Shown here piece by piece: positions 1-12,280 of a DNA stretch of 64,000 bases; within the stretch, counting starts at the first letter, position 1, and every line of letters starts with the position of its first letter. Under the pieces are notes generated by a model. The model worked only from the letters and a program-made list of their open reading frames with translations. It had not been told where the DNA came from and made no database searches. Source of the DNA: Pyrus communis (Eukaryota > Streptophyta > Magnoliopsida > Rosales > Rosaceae); the NCBI RefSeq assembly GCF_963583255.1, contig NC_084806.1, positions 24,488,735 to 24,552,734 of the forward strand, given 5' to 3'. The position numbers and the translations under genes are program-made.

Positions 1-945
1 TTTAGTGCACGTTTTAACTTTGACAAGCTTAGTTGTATGGACTTATCTCTTTGCAAATAATGATGAACATAAATCACAAGTCAAGGGTATGATAAGTATA
101 AGAGAAAAACAATATATTGAATGGGATACTTTTGGCTGGAAAAACCACCTCTGGGTTAAAAAACTGAGGACTCTCCACTAAATCCAATCCACTAGTGAAA
201 TCAAGATTCTTACAAAGTAACCACACTAGCTCAATTCCTAGATCTTAATCTATGGAGAAGCTTATACCTTTGTGCAACCTTGCCATTCACGAGGTAGATT
301 CCTTGCGTCTTTATGAAGTGGCAGCTCCTCTTGAGCTCTTCACCTTGTGGTATCGAAATCAAATCAACTCATGCAAATGATGTTATGATGAAGTTGATGC
401 AAATCAGGATTCGATGTCTAGTCAGTTTCACCAGTCAAGCACTTGAAAGATGAAACTGATGTGAATCCAAAAAATGGTCAGCTTAAAGATTTGAAACTAG
501 AAAAGCTTGAACTAAAACAATGATCAAAATCACAAAAAAACAATGTTACCCTAATATGTAATAGTGTGCGTCTTTGGTGCATGAGTGTGATTTTGTGGCT
601 AGGGTTTTCGAGTAAGAACAAAGAGATAGCACAAGATGAAAACAACTCTTTCAAAAATAAATAGAGGGCTTGTTTTGAGGGCTTGTTTTTTACAAGAAAT
701 AAGAAAAGAAAAGCCACGTGTCATGTGCAAAAGTAATCGGGAAAGTTCTAGGCTTAAAATCCATTTTCTGGAAAAAGCTGTCAAATAACTCATATGGATT
801 GTCTTAAAGTATGTGCCCAGCACATGTGTAAGTATCAAGAAGTTTTGACGAGACAAAACCACTAGACAGAATGTACTGGAAATAATGGCATGAAATGCAT
901 GTGAATGAAAAAACCTTTGATGAGAGAAGTTAAGCACTTCAAATG
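1..945. other. AT-rich non-coding flank, unassigned
   Basis: No reading frame here looks protein-like; the short open frames are low complexity. The tract is the left flank of the outer gypsy insertion and should be contiguous with the sequence from 24404 once that insertion is removed. It may be older transposon-derived DNA, but I see no terminal repeat or conserved domain. Confidence 0.4.
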
Positions 946-1308
946 ATATTTGTAAACATGTAAATTTTGTTGCATACAAATGATGCATCACAAAGCTCTA
1001 CGTGGCAAATGACTCATCACAAATGGACAAGTCATCAATGACATGTGGCACAAATCAAGCGAAGGAAGTATAAAACTTCTCCAAAATTGGGCAATAAGGG
1101 AGAATCCCCCTTAAATTCAGCTAGGGAATCAAATTAATCCTAGAACTGGAAAGAAAACTAAAGCATCTTCATAAAACAAGTAAGAATTGAAGATTGCTCA
1201 CCAAATAGGCAACAAGATCCTTAAATTCAACCAATGGAGTAAAGTGGCTGAAATTAAGACACAAAACATGCCTAAAATCATCCCAAAGGCAAGCCTTGAG
1301 AAGCAAGC

Positions 1309-1318
1309 CTATAAATAC
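1309..1318 (+). promoter_or_regulatory. TATA box in 5' LTR
   Basis: CTATAAATAC lies in the middle of the LTR and is conserved in the 3' LTR at 23853-23862. This is the likely element promoter; no expression evidence is available. Confidence 0.55.
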
Positions 1319-1738
1319 AAGGTCATCCCACAAGCATAAAGGTCAAAAAATCTCTACACAGAAGAACCTCTGCCAAACCTTTGAAGACTAATATGCTACC
1401 AAAGCTTTCTCTCGACCAAAGCCGAAGCACTTCCTTGAAGAATCAAGAAGCGCTCATGACGATTCCTTCAAGACTTTGTTATAAGCTTATAAACTTGTAG
1501 CAACTTTCGTTTCAAGATCAAGTTGCCAAGACCCTTGAAGCAGCAAACTTCCGCATCAAATACTACCTTTGCTGCACCCTTGAGGTGAAGATCATCCACG
1601 TGTTGTTTTCAAGCTCAAAACTTGAAGCAATCGTTAAACCGTTTGTCTGAGATCAAGTCATCGCTACCCTTGGACCGTTTGTCCGAGATCAAGTCATCGT
1701 TACCCTTAGATCAACAATCACGCATCTACATCAAATTT

Positions 1739-2022
1739 TGTGACATCCCACATCGCCCAGGGTAGTGATCCTTATATGTATATTCCTATCCCTACCTAGC
1801 ACGAGGCCTTTTGGGAGATCACTGGCTTCGGGTTCCGTAGGAACTTCGAAGTTAAGTGAGAAGGGGGCTAGAGCAATCCCATGATGGGTGACCCATTGGG
1901 AAGTTGCTCGTGAGTTCCCAGAAACAAAACCGTGAGGGAATGGTAAGCCCAAAGCGGACAATATCGTGCTACGGTGATGGAGCGAGCCCGGGAAGTGATC
2001 TACCCCGGGCCGGGATGTGACA
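1739..2022 (+). mobile_element. Cassandra-type solo LTR
   Basis: This 284-bp insertion starts TGTGACATCCCACATCG and ends GGGATGTGACA, the terminal style of Cassandra TRIM elements. It is flanked by AATTT at 1734-1738 and 2023-2027. The 3' LTR of the host element (near 24271) has a single AAATTT at the same place, so it preserves the empty site. The body includes a 5S rRNA-like segment, the hallmark of Cassandra LTRs. No second LTR or internal region is present, so it is a solo LTR. Confidence 0.88.
1800..1920 (+). ncRNA. 5S rRNA-derived domain inside Cassandra LTR
   Basis: The segment follows 5S rRNA order: GAACTTCGAAGTTAAG near 1841 (5S: GAACTCCGAAGTTAAG), then GATGGGTGACC near 1883, then TTGGGAAG and CTCGTG. 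These cover the A-box and C-box regions of the 5S internal RNA polymerase III promoter. The 5' third is more diverged. In the known family this domain belongs to the LTR and does not supply ribosomal 5S RNA. Confidence 0.75.
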
Positions 2023-2148
2023 AATTTGAAGACTGAATCAGAGGAAAAGTTGGAAACAGAGATTGTAACCTACAAATTCAAATCAATACAAGTCTACTTT
2101 GTACATATGTTCTCGTTTTATTTGATACAGAATTTTCGCGTTTACAAA

Positions 2149-2166
2149 TTTGGCATGCCCAGTGGG
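2149..2166 (+). other. Primer-binding-site-like sequence of outer gypsy element
   Basis: TTTGGCATGCCCAGTGGG follows the 5' LTR end by two bases. It resembles the TTGGCGCCC..GTGGG primer sites of plant gypsy elements. The matching tRNA is not certain by eye. Confidence 0.5.
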
Positions 2167-2333
2167 ACCTCTCTGCCTCTTATCTCTGTCCTCAAACCCG
2201 CAAAAAGCACAAATTGCATCAAGGGAGGATCAAGTTGTTCTCGCTACCAATGGGAAGAACAAGGGTATCTTTGCCCCAAATGGTGGCACTTTAGGCATCA
2301 CAACCCCAAAGCAATGCAAGAACTTTCTCTGCC

Positions 2334-4311
2334 GTGTTTTCCATCCCCTCCATCAACCCTGCCAAAGGAGTAAGAGCACCTGAGGCACGAATATGTGATC
2401 ACCCTGGCCTCGCCAAGGGCCCAAAGAGGAGGAAAGACTCTGAGTCTTTGATTTCTGATGTCGATTCAAGCAGCTCGTGTCCCATAGCCATGCAAGTCAT
2501 GACCACTGGCGCCACTTTTGTCAAGGAACAACTAGCTTAAATAAGTGAAGCAATTGCTAGACTGAGAATGACCGTGGAAGATAAGGACTTGCAAATTGCT
2601 ACGCTCATCAACCGTCTGGAGATGCAGCATGGTGACAAAACTGACCTAAAGGTTGATCCACCAAAGGAGGAAACCGACAAAAAAGAAGAACCCTTGGTGG
2701 AGAAAGCGAATGAGAAACTGGACCAAGCAACAACACTCATGGGATATCTCTCTCTATCCAACAGTTGTAGGAGATAATCACTAGCACAATTAAGGTAGGG
2801 TACCAAAGAAGATCGCATGACTCCGTGCTGTACTAAAAGCCCTACTCCAAGAATATTGATGCCTTAAGGATGCCAAAGGGTTATCGGCCGCCAAAGTTCA
2901 TGTAATTCGATGGAAAGGGCAATCCTAAACAACATATTGCCCATTTCATTGAAAATTGCAACAACGCGAGGACAGAGAGAGACTACCTCATTAAGCAGTT
3001 CATGTGCTTGCTAAAAGGTAATGCCTTTGACTAGTACACCAACCTCGTGCCTAAATCCATCAACAGCTGGGACCAACTTGAAAGGGAATTCCTCAACCGC
3101 TTCAATAGCATTCGCCACATCGTAAACATGCTAGAGATAATGAGTACGAAGCAATGGAAGGATGAATCGGTCGTCGACTACATCAACAGATAGCATTCAT
3201 TAAGTCTAGATTGCAAGGATCACCTTTTTGAAACCTCCGTCATTGAGATGTGCATTCAAGCTATGTACTGGGGTTACACTACATCCTTTAAGGTATAAAA
3301 CCAAGGACATTTGAGGAATTAGTGACTTGTTCCCACGACATGGAGCTGAGTATCGCCAACTATAGGAAAAAGAAGCTAATCACCGACTTCAAGAAGGGCA
3401 AGGTGTTCGCTTCGAAGGTAGACAAGACTGGGAAGAAGCTTGCTAATGAAGCTTTTACTGTCAATACTACCACTATCAAGACCTCCCCTGCGCCCATCAA
3501 GATCTCCTCCAAGAACAAAGCGAAGGAGATAAAAAGAGGTGAGCCTTTTCACACCCAAGATAGGTACAAAAACACCTTAGAGAAGCTGGAGCAAAAGACG
3601 AACCCTTTTTCGGATTCTAACGTGGCCGTAATACTAGACGACCTGCTAAAGAAAAAGGTGATCGAGCTACCTAGGTACAAACACCTCGAAGAGATGAATC
3701 ACGTTAACGATCCTAGGTATTGCAAATATCATCGTATCGTGAGCCATCCGGTGGGCAAGTGCTTCATCCTCAAGGAGCTTATCATGAAGCTAGCACAACA
3801 AGGGCAAATTGAACTCGACCTTCAAGATTTAGCCACAACTCACACTACTGCAATTATGTTCGGATCATTTCATCCCGTGCCTCTCCAAGTAACGCATGCT
3901 CATTCCCGTCTATGCATAAGCAACACGGCACCTCCTACACAGCCATTATTAGGGGCAAGTGACCAAAATGCACTTATCGATGATGAAGAAGGGTGGACAT
4001 TGGTGACCTACAAAAGGACAAGGAAGCCAAAACCACAAGCTGCAAAGCAAAAGGTGGAACAAGCTAAAAAGCACCATCGCCACAACAATAGGAAGCCCAA
4101 GAGAAACGCAAGAGCTGCTACGCCGACGTACGTTGGGGAACCTATAAAGCAAGAGCCACGCATTCCTGTCTCCTTGCACAAGTACTTCCCGAAGGATTTT
4201 TTCCAACAGTTCACTACCGCTGCCTGTCACATGGTTGAAGTAGAGATAGAAGAGCCTTCAAAAGGAAAAACTGTCATCGTTGAGGAAGAAAAACTCCTAT
4301 ACCAGAAGTAA
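2334..4311 (+). pseudogene. gag of outer gypsy element (disrupted)
   Basis: Around 2850-3300 the translation matches the plant gypsy gag core (motifs such as MPKGYRPPKF, FDGKGNPKQH, SINSWDQLEREFLNRF), but in-frame stops interrupt it. A 329-codon open stretch at 3322-4311 covers the C-terminal part, with HDMELSIANY, a run of basic linker, NDPRYCKYHRIVSHPVGKC (a Cys/His cluster in the usual gag position) and an acidic end. The N-terminal frames from about 2334 contain a Lys/Glu-rich stretch. It would form the capsid of a virus-like particle in an active element. The stops make it non-functional as one protein. Confidence 0.75.
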
Positions 4312-4898
4312 GCCTGGTGTCTTACTTTAGCATCAAGGAGGCTCTGCAATTGCCCAAAGAGATGGGAAGAACACTAATAGTGATCTTGGCGAGTCCCGAC
4401 GACCAAGAAATGCAACAAAGAAAGGAAAAAAGCCTGGAGCTTCGGCCACATAAATACGCTACATGCTGTGCCGCCTATGATGCAATCATCTTCAACAATG
4501 ACTACAATCGGCATCAAGGTGGGTGAACTGACCTGAAGCTGCCTACTAATCTAAGGTTTCAACCAAGGAGGACAAAGAGTAATAGGTATGGTCCGCGTCG
4601 AGTTAACCATTGGCGAACTCAAGTCAAGCACGACTCTTATGGATACAATCAAATCTACATGGCTTTCGAAGATAAGGAAGTAATAGCCTTTTGCACTCCA
4701 AAAGGTATCTACTGCTACAAGGTAATACCATTTGGCTTGAAGAATACTAGAGCTACATATCAACGCACAATGCAAAAGATATTAAACGACATGCTACACA
4801 AAAACATAGAATGTTACATAGACAATGTAGTTGCCAAGACCAAGAAGAGATCCGATCACTTGAAGGATTTACGAATGGTATTCGATAAACTACAACAC
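4312..4898 (+). pseudogene. Reverse transcriptase, first half (outer gypsy element)
   Basis: 4659-4898 encodes reverse-transcriptase core sequence: DKEVIAFCTPKG, YKVIPFGLKN, ATYQRTMQKI and a catalytic box reading YIDN instead of YIDD. The protease and the N-terminal part of RT seem to be deleted: the frame passes from a gag-pol linker (4317-4526) straight into the palm. The frame is cut at 4899 by the Athila-like insertion and resumes at 17292 after the duplicated AACAC. Confidence 0.8.
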
Positions 4899-5858
4899 TG
4901 ATGCGAGAATTATACGCACACAAATTAAACCCTCTTTTTGACAATTGTAGTATAAGTATAAGTATAAGTAGGGATCGTTCTTAACCGGGGATTAGGAGGG
5001 ATTGCAACTCACTTGGAAACTGACTCAAAAACGTAAAATAAAGTTTAAAACACTAACCTAGACTCAAAGAATGCGAAACTAAACACTTAAAACACTAAAA
5101 CAAATCAAAAGACTCAAACATCACCCAAAACACTCAAAACTGCCTTAAAAACACTTTCTGGGCAGTTTTGAGCACTTTGGTGAATTTGGACGAATTTGTG
5201 TAACAAATTGAATCAAAACACTTATAAACACAAACTAAGACACTTTCTAACTAAATTGGACAATAAAGTAAAGGGGGATTTAGGTTTTGACGAAATTAAA
5301 CTAAATGAACAGATTGTAATTAAAGGCAGAATGAAAATATGAATATGATGAAAATATGGATGAATGGTAGCTAAGGGGTTCATCTCCACACATGTTATAC
5401 TTGCATATAAAACGATTTCCAATTGCTTTTCAATAAACCATGAATTCTCAACGCCCCAGATTAACCGTGAATTGCACTAATTAACCCTCAGATTTTCCTA
5501 ACGTTATTGAATTGGATGATTGCATACGACAACCCAAAGCATTCCCCACAAGTTCCCTATATGAACTGCATAATAGAGATACAAGCAAGAATCATTAAGT
5601 TCTTTGAAAACCATAAGCATTGACGAAGCACTCGTTACTATGAATTGCATGAAACTTATGCCAAGAATTTACTTAACGCAATTGAGCTCATCAACTTTTA
5701 CTACTTGTGAATATAAGTTTGTAACGATTAGGTGAAACTCACTTATATTCTAGCGTCATATTCATGCATGAAAATTAAGCGTGCACTCTCAATAAACATA
5801 CATAAATAAGTTATCAATCAAACAGTTAAACAAATTGAATTCACAACTTATGAAACGC

Positions 5859-8169
5859 TGATAGGAGCATATTCATGCGACTTAAATGGCTTGTTCTCGT
5901 ACATTTACGTTATGTTTCTTTAGTTATTTTAGTCCTTTATGCTTCTTTTGTGTGTTTTCAGGATCATAAGACGTGTTTGACGAAAGGATGCATTGTGGAG
6001 TGTTTTGGGGCCTTTTGGAGCACTATCGGGCTAAGGATGGATAGCTTATGCTTGGAGCCTAAGTGTTGGATGAAATTGAAGGCCTTGTATGCACTTGAGG
6101 ACACAAAACAATGGCCCTAACCCAATTACATTCACCTTGCCGTGGGCTTAACACAAACACCATTCCTTGCCATGCAAGGGGGAGCAATTTGGGTCCATTT
6201 CATGCACTTAAACCCTAGCCCAATTACACACCATTGCAGCCAAATCCATTCTTTGCCATGCACATTCACCACCAATTCAACCACATGCACTTATTCCTCC
6301 ATCATTGCACAACATTGCAGCCACATGCACCAAAAACTACACTATGTCATGCCTTTCCATCAATTCCAGCATCTACACACCTTGCCACATGCTTTCCAGC
6401 TTTCATCATTAAGCCACATTCACTCCCATTTCTATCCCATTAATCACTTAGCCGTGCATCACACTTCCATTTTCCATATTTTCCCCCATCTTGGCAGCAA
6501 CACATCCACTCAATTCCAGCACATCCTTCATCCTTTAATCACTAAGCCACATGCAACTCTTCATCATTCATCCACCATCCCTTTTTCCCATCATTGCCGT
6601 GCACTCCCATCCCATTCCTAGCTGTTTTTCCTTCATAAATCAGCCACATGCACACTCAATCACTCAACCCTTTGCCGTGCACATCACCACACAATTCCAG
6701 CTTTCCAACCTAGCCACATCCACATGCATTCACTCATAATCATTCACTCACCTTCCAGCCACATTTCCACCCACCTCCTAGCTGTCATGTTCCCTCTTAT
6801 TTACCTATAAATAAGCATCCATTGCAGCCACAATTGATTCATTCCATTCATAACACAACACACAACACAAACACTTCTTTATCGTGCAAATTCCCTTCCA
6901 TTTCTGCACCATTTCTTCTCCTCCATTGCAGCCACTCCAACCATTCCCCACTCCATTCCACATACACCTAAAGCCCTAAACATCTCCTTAGACCTTGTGC
7001 CACAACGAAGAGGAAGAGAAGAGTGCCTAAACGTTCATACAATTCAAGTTTGAGTTGTTGGAATGTTTAGGTGTTTCTTTGATTTCAATGTTTAAATTCA
7101 ATTCTCTTTGTTTTGTACGTATGAGGAATGGAATAGAAGAGTGCCTAAACGTTCATACAATTCAAGTTTGAGTTGTTGGAATGTTTAGGTGTTTCTTTGA
7201 TTTCAAAGTTATGAGGAACTAAACCCCCTTTAGCTAGGGGGTGATTCGAAACTATGTTTATGTTTGCAATATGAATTGATTAACTTTCGTTGGAATTTCA
7301 TAAGTTGTGGATTCAATTTGTTTAACCATTTGATTGATAACTTATTTATGTATGTTTATTGAGAATGCGCGCTTAATTTTCATGCATGAATATGACGCTA
7401 GAATATAAGTGAGTTTCACCTAATCGTTATGAACTTATATTCACAAGTAGTGGAGGTTGCTTATAAACAATCGCGTTAAATGAATTCTTGGCACGAGTTT
7501 CATGCTCATCATAGTAACGAATGCCTCGTCAACACTTATAGTTTTCATAATGCTTAATGATCTTTGATTGTATCTTTATTGTGCTGTTCACGTAAAGGAC
7601 TTTTGGAGAATGTTGTGAATTGCGTTGCGCAAACCCATCCAATTCATTTACTTAAGGAAAACTTGACGGTTAATTTAAGCGGACCTAATTGACCCGGGGC
7701 GTTGAGTTTCATAATTTATCGAAAGACGAACTGAGAATCAATATTGTATGCAAGTGTAACATGTGTGGAGAAGAACCCTTTAGCTATTCCATCATCCATA
7801 TTTTCATCACATTCACATTCTGTCTTTAATTACAATTTGTGCATTTTAGTTAATTTCGTCAAATCAAACTCCCCCCCCCCCCCCATATTTTGATAATTCT
7901 TAGTCATTTGATTTGTTTTAGTATTTTACGTTTGTTTAGTTTTGCATTCTTTGAGTTTAGTTTAATGTTTTAAACTTTATTTTACGTTGTTTAGTTTTGC
8001 ATTCTTTGAGTCTAGTATAGTGTTTTGTATTGTGTTTTTACGTTTTTGAGTCAAATCCAAGTGATTAGCAATCCCTCCTAATCCCCGGTCCAGAATGATC
8101 CCTACTTATACTTATACTACAATTGTCAAAAAGAGGGTTTAATTTGTGTGCGTATAAAATCTCGCATCA
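5859..8169 (+). mobile_element. Nested solo LTR of the Athila-like family
   Basis: A complete LTR of about 2.3 kb, TGATAGGAGC...TCTCGCATCA, lies in the opposite orientation to its host LTR, with AACGC on both sides (5854-5858 and 8170-8174). No internal region is attached, so an element inserted here and later recombined to a solo LTR. It holds a TATA-like CCTATAAATA at 6804, a tandem duplication of about 115 bp (7025-7210) and a 14-base C run at 7871-7884. Confidence 0.9.
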
Positions 8170-8586
8170 AACGCAATTAGAAGTAATCAAATCATATTGC
8201 AAGCATAAACATGTATTTCGAATCCCCCCCTAGCCAAGGGGGTTTTAGTTCCTCATACGTACAAAACAAAGAGAATTGAAATTAAACATTGAAATCAAAG
8301 GAAAAGAAACACCTAAACATTCCAACAACTCAAACTTGAATTGTATGAACGTTTAGGCCCTCTTCTCTTCCTCTTTGTTGCTGCACAAAGTCTAAGGTGA
8401 GTTTTGGGGATTATGGATAATGTAGAATGATAGGTTTTGTGTATGAATGGATGGGGAGTGGTGGAATGGCTGAATGGATTGATGGGGAAGGCACGGCACA
8501 AAGTGGATTGTGTGAATGGTGTGTGTATGAATGGATGAATTTCTGTTGTGAAATGGAATCCCCCCTTTGTGGCTGCAATGGATGCT

Positions 8587-8596
8587 TATTTATAGG
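8587..8596 (-). promoter_or_regulatory. TATA box in 3' LTR of element 1
   Basis: CCTATAAATA on the - strand is conserved at the same place in the 5' LTR (16304-16313) and in the inverted solo LTR (6804-6813). Confidence 0.5.
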
Positions 8597-9574
8597 TGGA
8601 TGAATGATTAAAAGAGGGAATATGACAGCTAGGAGGGAATGATTAAAGAGGGCATGCGTGGTTGGAAATGCATGTGGAATGGCTGGAAATGAAGGAGTAT
8701 GCATGTGCACGGTTTTGGGAGAAAATGGGAGTGCATGTGGCTGCAATGGATTAAAGGGTGAATGCATGTGCAATGATGAAGTGGGATGGCTGAAATTAGG
8801 GGTGAATGTGCATGTGGAATGACAGCTAGGTTTATGATGATGAATGCATGTGGATTAGGTTGAAAAGGTGGTGGGTTATGCACGGCAAATGGAAGTGGTT
8901 TTGGTGAGTGGCTGAAATGTGTATGAATGCATGGCAAGGCTGATTTATTTGAAGATGCATGTGCAATGACAGCTAGGTTAAATGATTAAAGGGTTGTTGC
9001 TAGGTTGGAAATGCATGTGGGTGAATATGTGGCTGCATGGTTGAATGATTAAAGGGTGTATGTGGGTTGGAAATGCATGTGGAATGGCTGGAAATGAAGG
9101 TGTTTTGCACGTCAAAGGCTTGTTTGGGTGCATGTGGCTGCAAGCTAGGGTGAATGATGATGAATGCATGTGGATTAGGTTGGAAATGCAAGGGAATGTG
9201 CTGAAATGATAGAATGGGGCTGCAAGGTTAAAGGGCTAGGGTTTAAGTGCATAGAATGGGCCTAAAATAGGGTGGTTTGCATGGCAAGGGAAGGGGAGAA
9301 GGGATAAGCCACAGCAAGGTTATGTAATTGGGCTAGGGCCATTGTTTTGTGTCCTAAAGTGCCTCAATTTCGTCCAACACCTTGGCTCCAAACATAAGCT
9401 ATCCATCCTTAGCCCAAAAATGCTCCAAAAGGCTCCAAAATGCACTTCTTTGCTCCTTAAGCCCTTAGAACCTGAAAACACGCAAAAGAAGCATAAAGGA
9501 CTAAAATAACTAAAGAAACATAACGTAAATGCATGAGAACAAGCCATTTAAGTCGCATGAATATGCTCCTATCA

Positions 9575-9592
9575 AATTCCCCCACACTTATC
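9575..9592 (-). other. Polypurine tract of element 1
   Basis: On the - strand the sequence AAGTGTGGGGGAATT directly precedes the LTR start TGATAGGAGC. Such tracts prime plus-strand DNA synthesis in LTR elements. Element 2 has an equivalent tract at 40474-40490. Confidence 0.8.
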
Positions 9593-11340
9593 TTTTGCTA
9601 GTCCTCGAGCAAAACAAAACAACAAAAGAATACGATACTAGACAAAACGAACAAAACACAACCTACACCTTCCAACATTTGCCTCAGGGATTTCCAATGA
9701 ACATGACATGTTAAAAATCATCATTCCCATAGATTTTAGTCATCTTCACACTTAAGTACATTCTTAATCATAGTCACCACATACTAGTTCACAATTAAGC
9801 ATTTAAAACCATGTTTTGAATGTAGTAACATGCCTTAGAGAATTTGCTCAAATCCTTACAAGATATGCACTCAATTTTCACTCAGATTTTCTAACTACAC
9901 ACCCTAATCTAGTTACATGTGAGAGGATTGATGTAAATATGAAAACGAACACTCACATATATGTATCTCAAAGGAAGCAATTTCTGGAGTTAATAAGCAT
10001 GTTTAGGTATGATCTCATGAGTGGAATGCTCCTACTTAGATGCGAGAACCATTGACACCATATGCTCATACCAAGTTCAAACTCCACAAATTGAAACACA
10101 TAACACTCAAGATTGAAGTCACGGGTTGTAATGGGGCTTGGGGTGTGTGGATAACAAAGAAGGGATATGGAAAACAAAGGTTCTTAAAGAAATAGTGAGC
10201 AAAGCACTTGAATCAACTTAGAATTCACTTTTGAATGAAAACTCAACTTTTGAACAACAAGGGGGAACAAGCTCTTTTTCCTTTCTTTCTTCTTTTCTTT
10301 TCTGTTTTTCTTTTTCACAATTTTTTTTTTCTTTTGAATCTCAAAACATACATATAAACTTAAGAACAAACTTTCCCTCCCCCACACTCATTTTCTTGCA
10401 TAATGTAACTCAAAAGGAATTCATTTAAGTCATGCTCACTATCTTTTAAGAACAAGGGTGTGGATTGTCCTAAACTAGGCTAGGTGAGGATAATGTGGGT
10501 TAACAAAGAATAAAGGCTAAACAAAGCTCAACGGGGGTAAAACTTACAACATATACGAAATATGGGAAGTAAGGCTATTTGGCTATGGTGGCAACTACAC
10601 AACTTTATCTTGATATATGTTATGCAATTCAATGTCATGCTTTGAATGAAACGGATATAAGTTCTAGCATTTAGTTCTATCATGATACAATTGCATTCTA
10701 AGTAGCAACCAAGCAAGGAATAATGAGATCATGCAACAACTTTAGAAAACAAAGAATCACAGATTATAACTCTCCAAAGAAGGTAATGGCTCGAGTCTCA
10801 CAGGGTTGTAGCGTTTGTTTGAGTTCCTTCCTTCAAGCATGTCACAAAAACGAATTTTTCTTTTATGATTGCATGTGAAGTCATACATTATAACCATAAC
10901 CAAGCATATACCAAGAGTAAATCAAACTTTTCTCTATGTTTATAACTCTTTTTAACCGTCATGCAATTACAAACCAAATCCTTATCATTGTGTTGGAAGG
11001 TACCCTAAGACACAAACACACAAAAACGACTCAAAACACTCTTTTTAGGCTTTTCAAAACATGTTTTTCAAATTTTTATGTGGTTTTCGGAGTTATAAAA
11101 ACAAAACATACTAAAACACTCTAAAACAACTTAAAAACACCTTAAAACAGCAAAGAACAACATTTGAAGTTATGGGTGATAAAATCCCACGAATTTGCAT
11201 GAAATATACTTAGTTACCCCCCCCCCCCCCCCCACACACTTAAATCAAACATTGTCCTCAATGTTTTAAGCATAGATTCACACAAAACATAAGTAAACAC
11301 ACAAACAGCACTAAACATACTAAAAATGGCAGAATGTAAC
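9593..11340 (-). other. Non-coding 3' internal region of element 1
   Basis: No convincing coding frame. It contains long A- and T-rich tracts, a 17-base C run (11217-11233), and the - strand motif ATTGAGGACAATGTTTGATT beside a G-rich run, which is common in Athila-type elements. The same region is present in element 2 at 40491-42290, so it is a family feature and not random filler. Confidence 0.6.
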
Positions 11341-12280
11341 TAACAAAGAGAAGAGTTTAGGGACGCAAATCTGGTTATGGAGTGTAAATTTCATCTTCTC
11401 CTTGGTGATTGCATTGAGGCTTTGATCTTGGTGATTCCACAGGCTTAATCTTGAACTGGGCTGCAGGATTCTTTTGGTCTCCTCCACTCATTGATTTTCC
11501 ACAGGCTACTCTTGAACTGGGCTGGAGGATTCTTTTGGTCTCCCCCGAAGGTCTGAGCTCACTCCTTTTATCTATTTCTTTGTTCAATCTCTCCAATTCG
11601 TATTGAAGAGGGTTAGAGGATAGCTCAGCATATGCAGTTGTTGCTTGTCTCCACATGCTTCAATGTATCATTTTCACTTGCCTTACTTACTCCCCTTTGC
11701 AGAAGTGGTCCCTTCTCTGGAAGTGTATCAACCGTTGAAGATGACTACTCGAGAGCAACGCTAGGTAAGCAATCAGGGAATAGATTCCAGGTAGTCGGTT
11801 CCAGATCGGAAGACTGACTCCAAGTGCCGGCTGATTGCTTCTTTCACTTTGCCATGCGAGTAAGAACAAGGGCAAAGAAAAAGACAGGGAAAGAGCATGA
11901 TATGAGATACTTTTGCTTTTGACCTTGATGATATGAGATACCTTTGCTTTTGAAGAAGCGGTGAATAAATCAGCACATGTATTTGTTGTGCTTGTCTCTA
12001 CATGCTTCGATCTACCGTTTCCTCCTGGCTCATCTGTACTCCAGGTATATGGTATCTTCTTTGGGGAAGAAGAAAAAATTGAGTATTTCGAGAGGCTTTG
12101 CTGGGAGTGCGCCCTCAGAGGTGAGGAAGAGTTGGGCATTTTCTTCAGGTCTGCCTTGCCATAAAAGATGAAGGTCGACATATATAGGGATTTCCCAATA
12201 GCAAGTGGTGGTACTGTTCTTTTACCATTGTCGACAAAAGTTTTTGATCCAGCAAATCAGGCTTTTTTAAAAAGAGTGAT
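11341..12280. other. Shared internal segment upstream of the antisense ORF
   Basis: This segment recurs in element 2 (about 42290-43030) with shuffled short duplications, for example the GATATGAGATAC..TTTGCTTTTGA repeat near 11895-11960. Open frames exist on both strands but differ between the copies by frameshifts, so I do not call a protein. It may hold 5' transcript sequence of the antisense ORF. Confidence 0.4.

Larger units (their letters stand above)
951..2146 (+). repeat. 5' LTR of outer gypsy element (with Cassandra insertion)
   Basis: It aligns with 23502-24398 along its length once the Cassandra insert and one 5-bp duplication are removed, leaving about 907 bp against 897 bp. Both copies begin TGTA(A/G)ACATG and end GTTTACA. 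Short imperfect repeats of the form CAAG.CCCTTGAAG run through the downstream part and also lie just upstream of the 3' LTR. Confidence 0.88.
4899..9574 (-). repeat. 3' LTR of Athila-like element 1 (split by a solo LTR)
   Basis: 4899-5858 and 8175-9574 together match 14939-17291 almost base for base. The gap is the inverted solo LTR at 5859-8169 plus its duplicated AACGC. His/Pro-rich frames in this LTR come from repeats of a CATGTGG-like word and are not genes. Confidence 0.9.

Noticed and set aside
6142..6739. Long His/Pro/Ser-rich open frames in the Athila-like LTRs (also near 8411-9191, 16128-16908 and 60978-61439)
   Set aside because: They arise from repeated CACATG/CATTCA-type words, occur in several overlapping frames and lie in LTR sequence, so they are repeat shadows and not genes.
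10278..10332. T/C-rich stretch with overlapping Phe/Ser-rich and Lys-rich open frames
   Set aside because: Low complexity in a non-coding internal region; the frames are not kept in element 2.
11803..11815. AGATCGGAAG, the start of a common sequencing adapter (also at 42605)
   Set aside because: The match ends after ten bases, and the same sequence occurs in two elements with homologous flanks, so it is genuine element sequence.
11375..12181. - strand frames upstream of the antisense ORF, partly repeated at 42242-42836
   Set aside because: The two copies differ by frameshifts and rearrangement, so a conserved protein is not supported.
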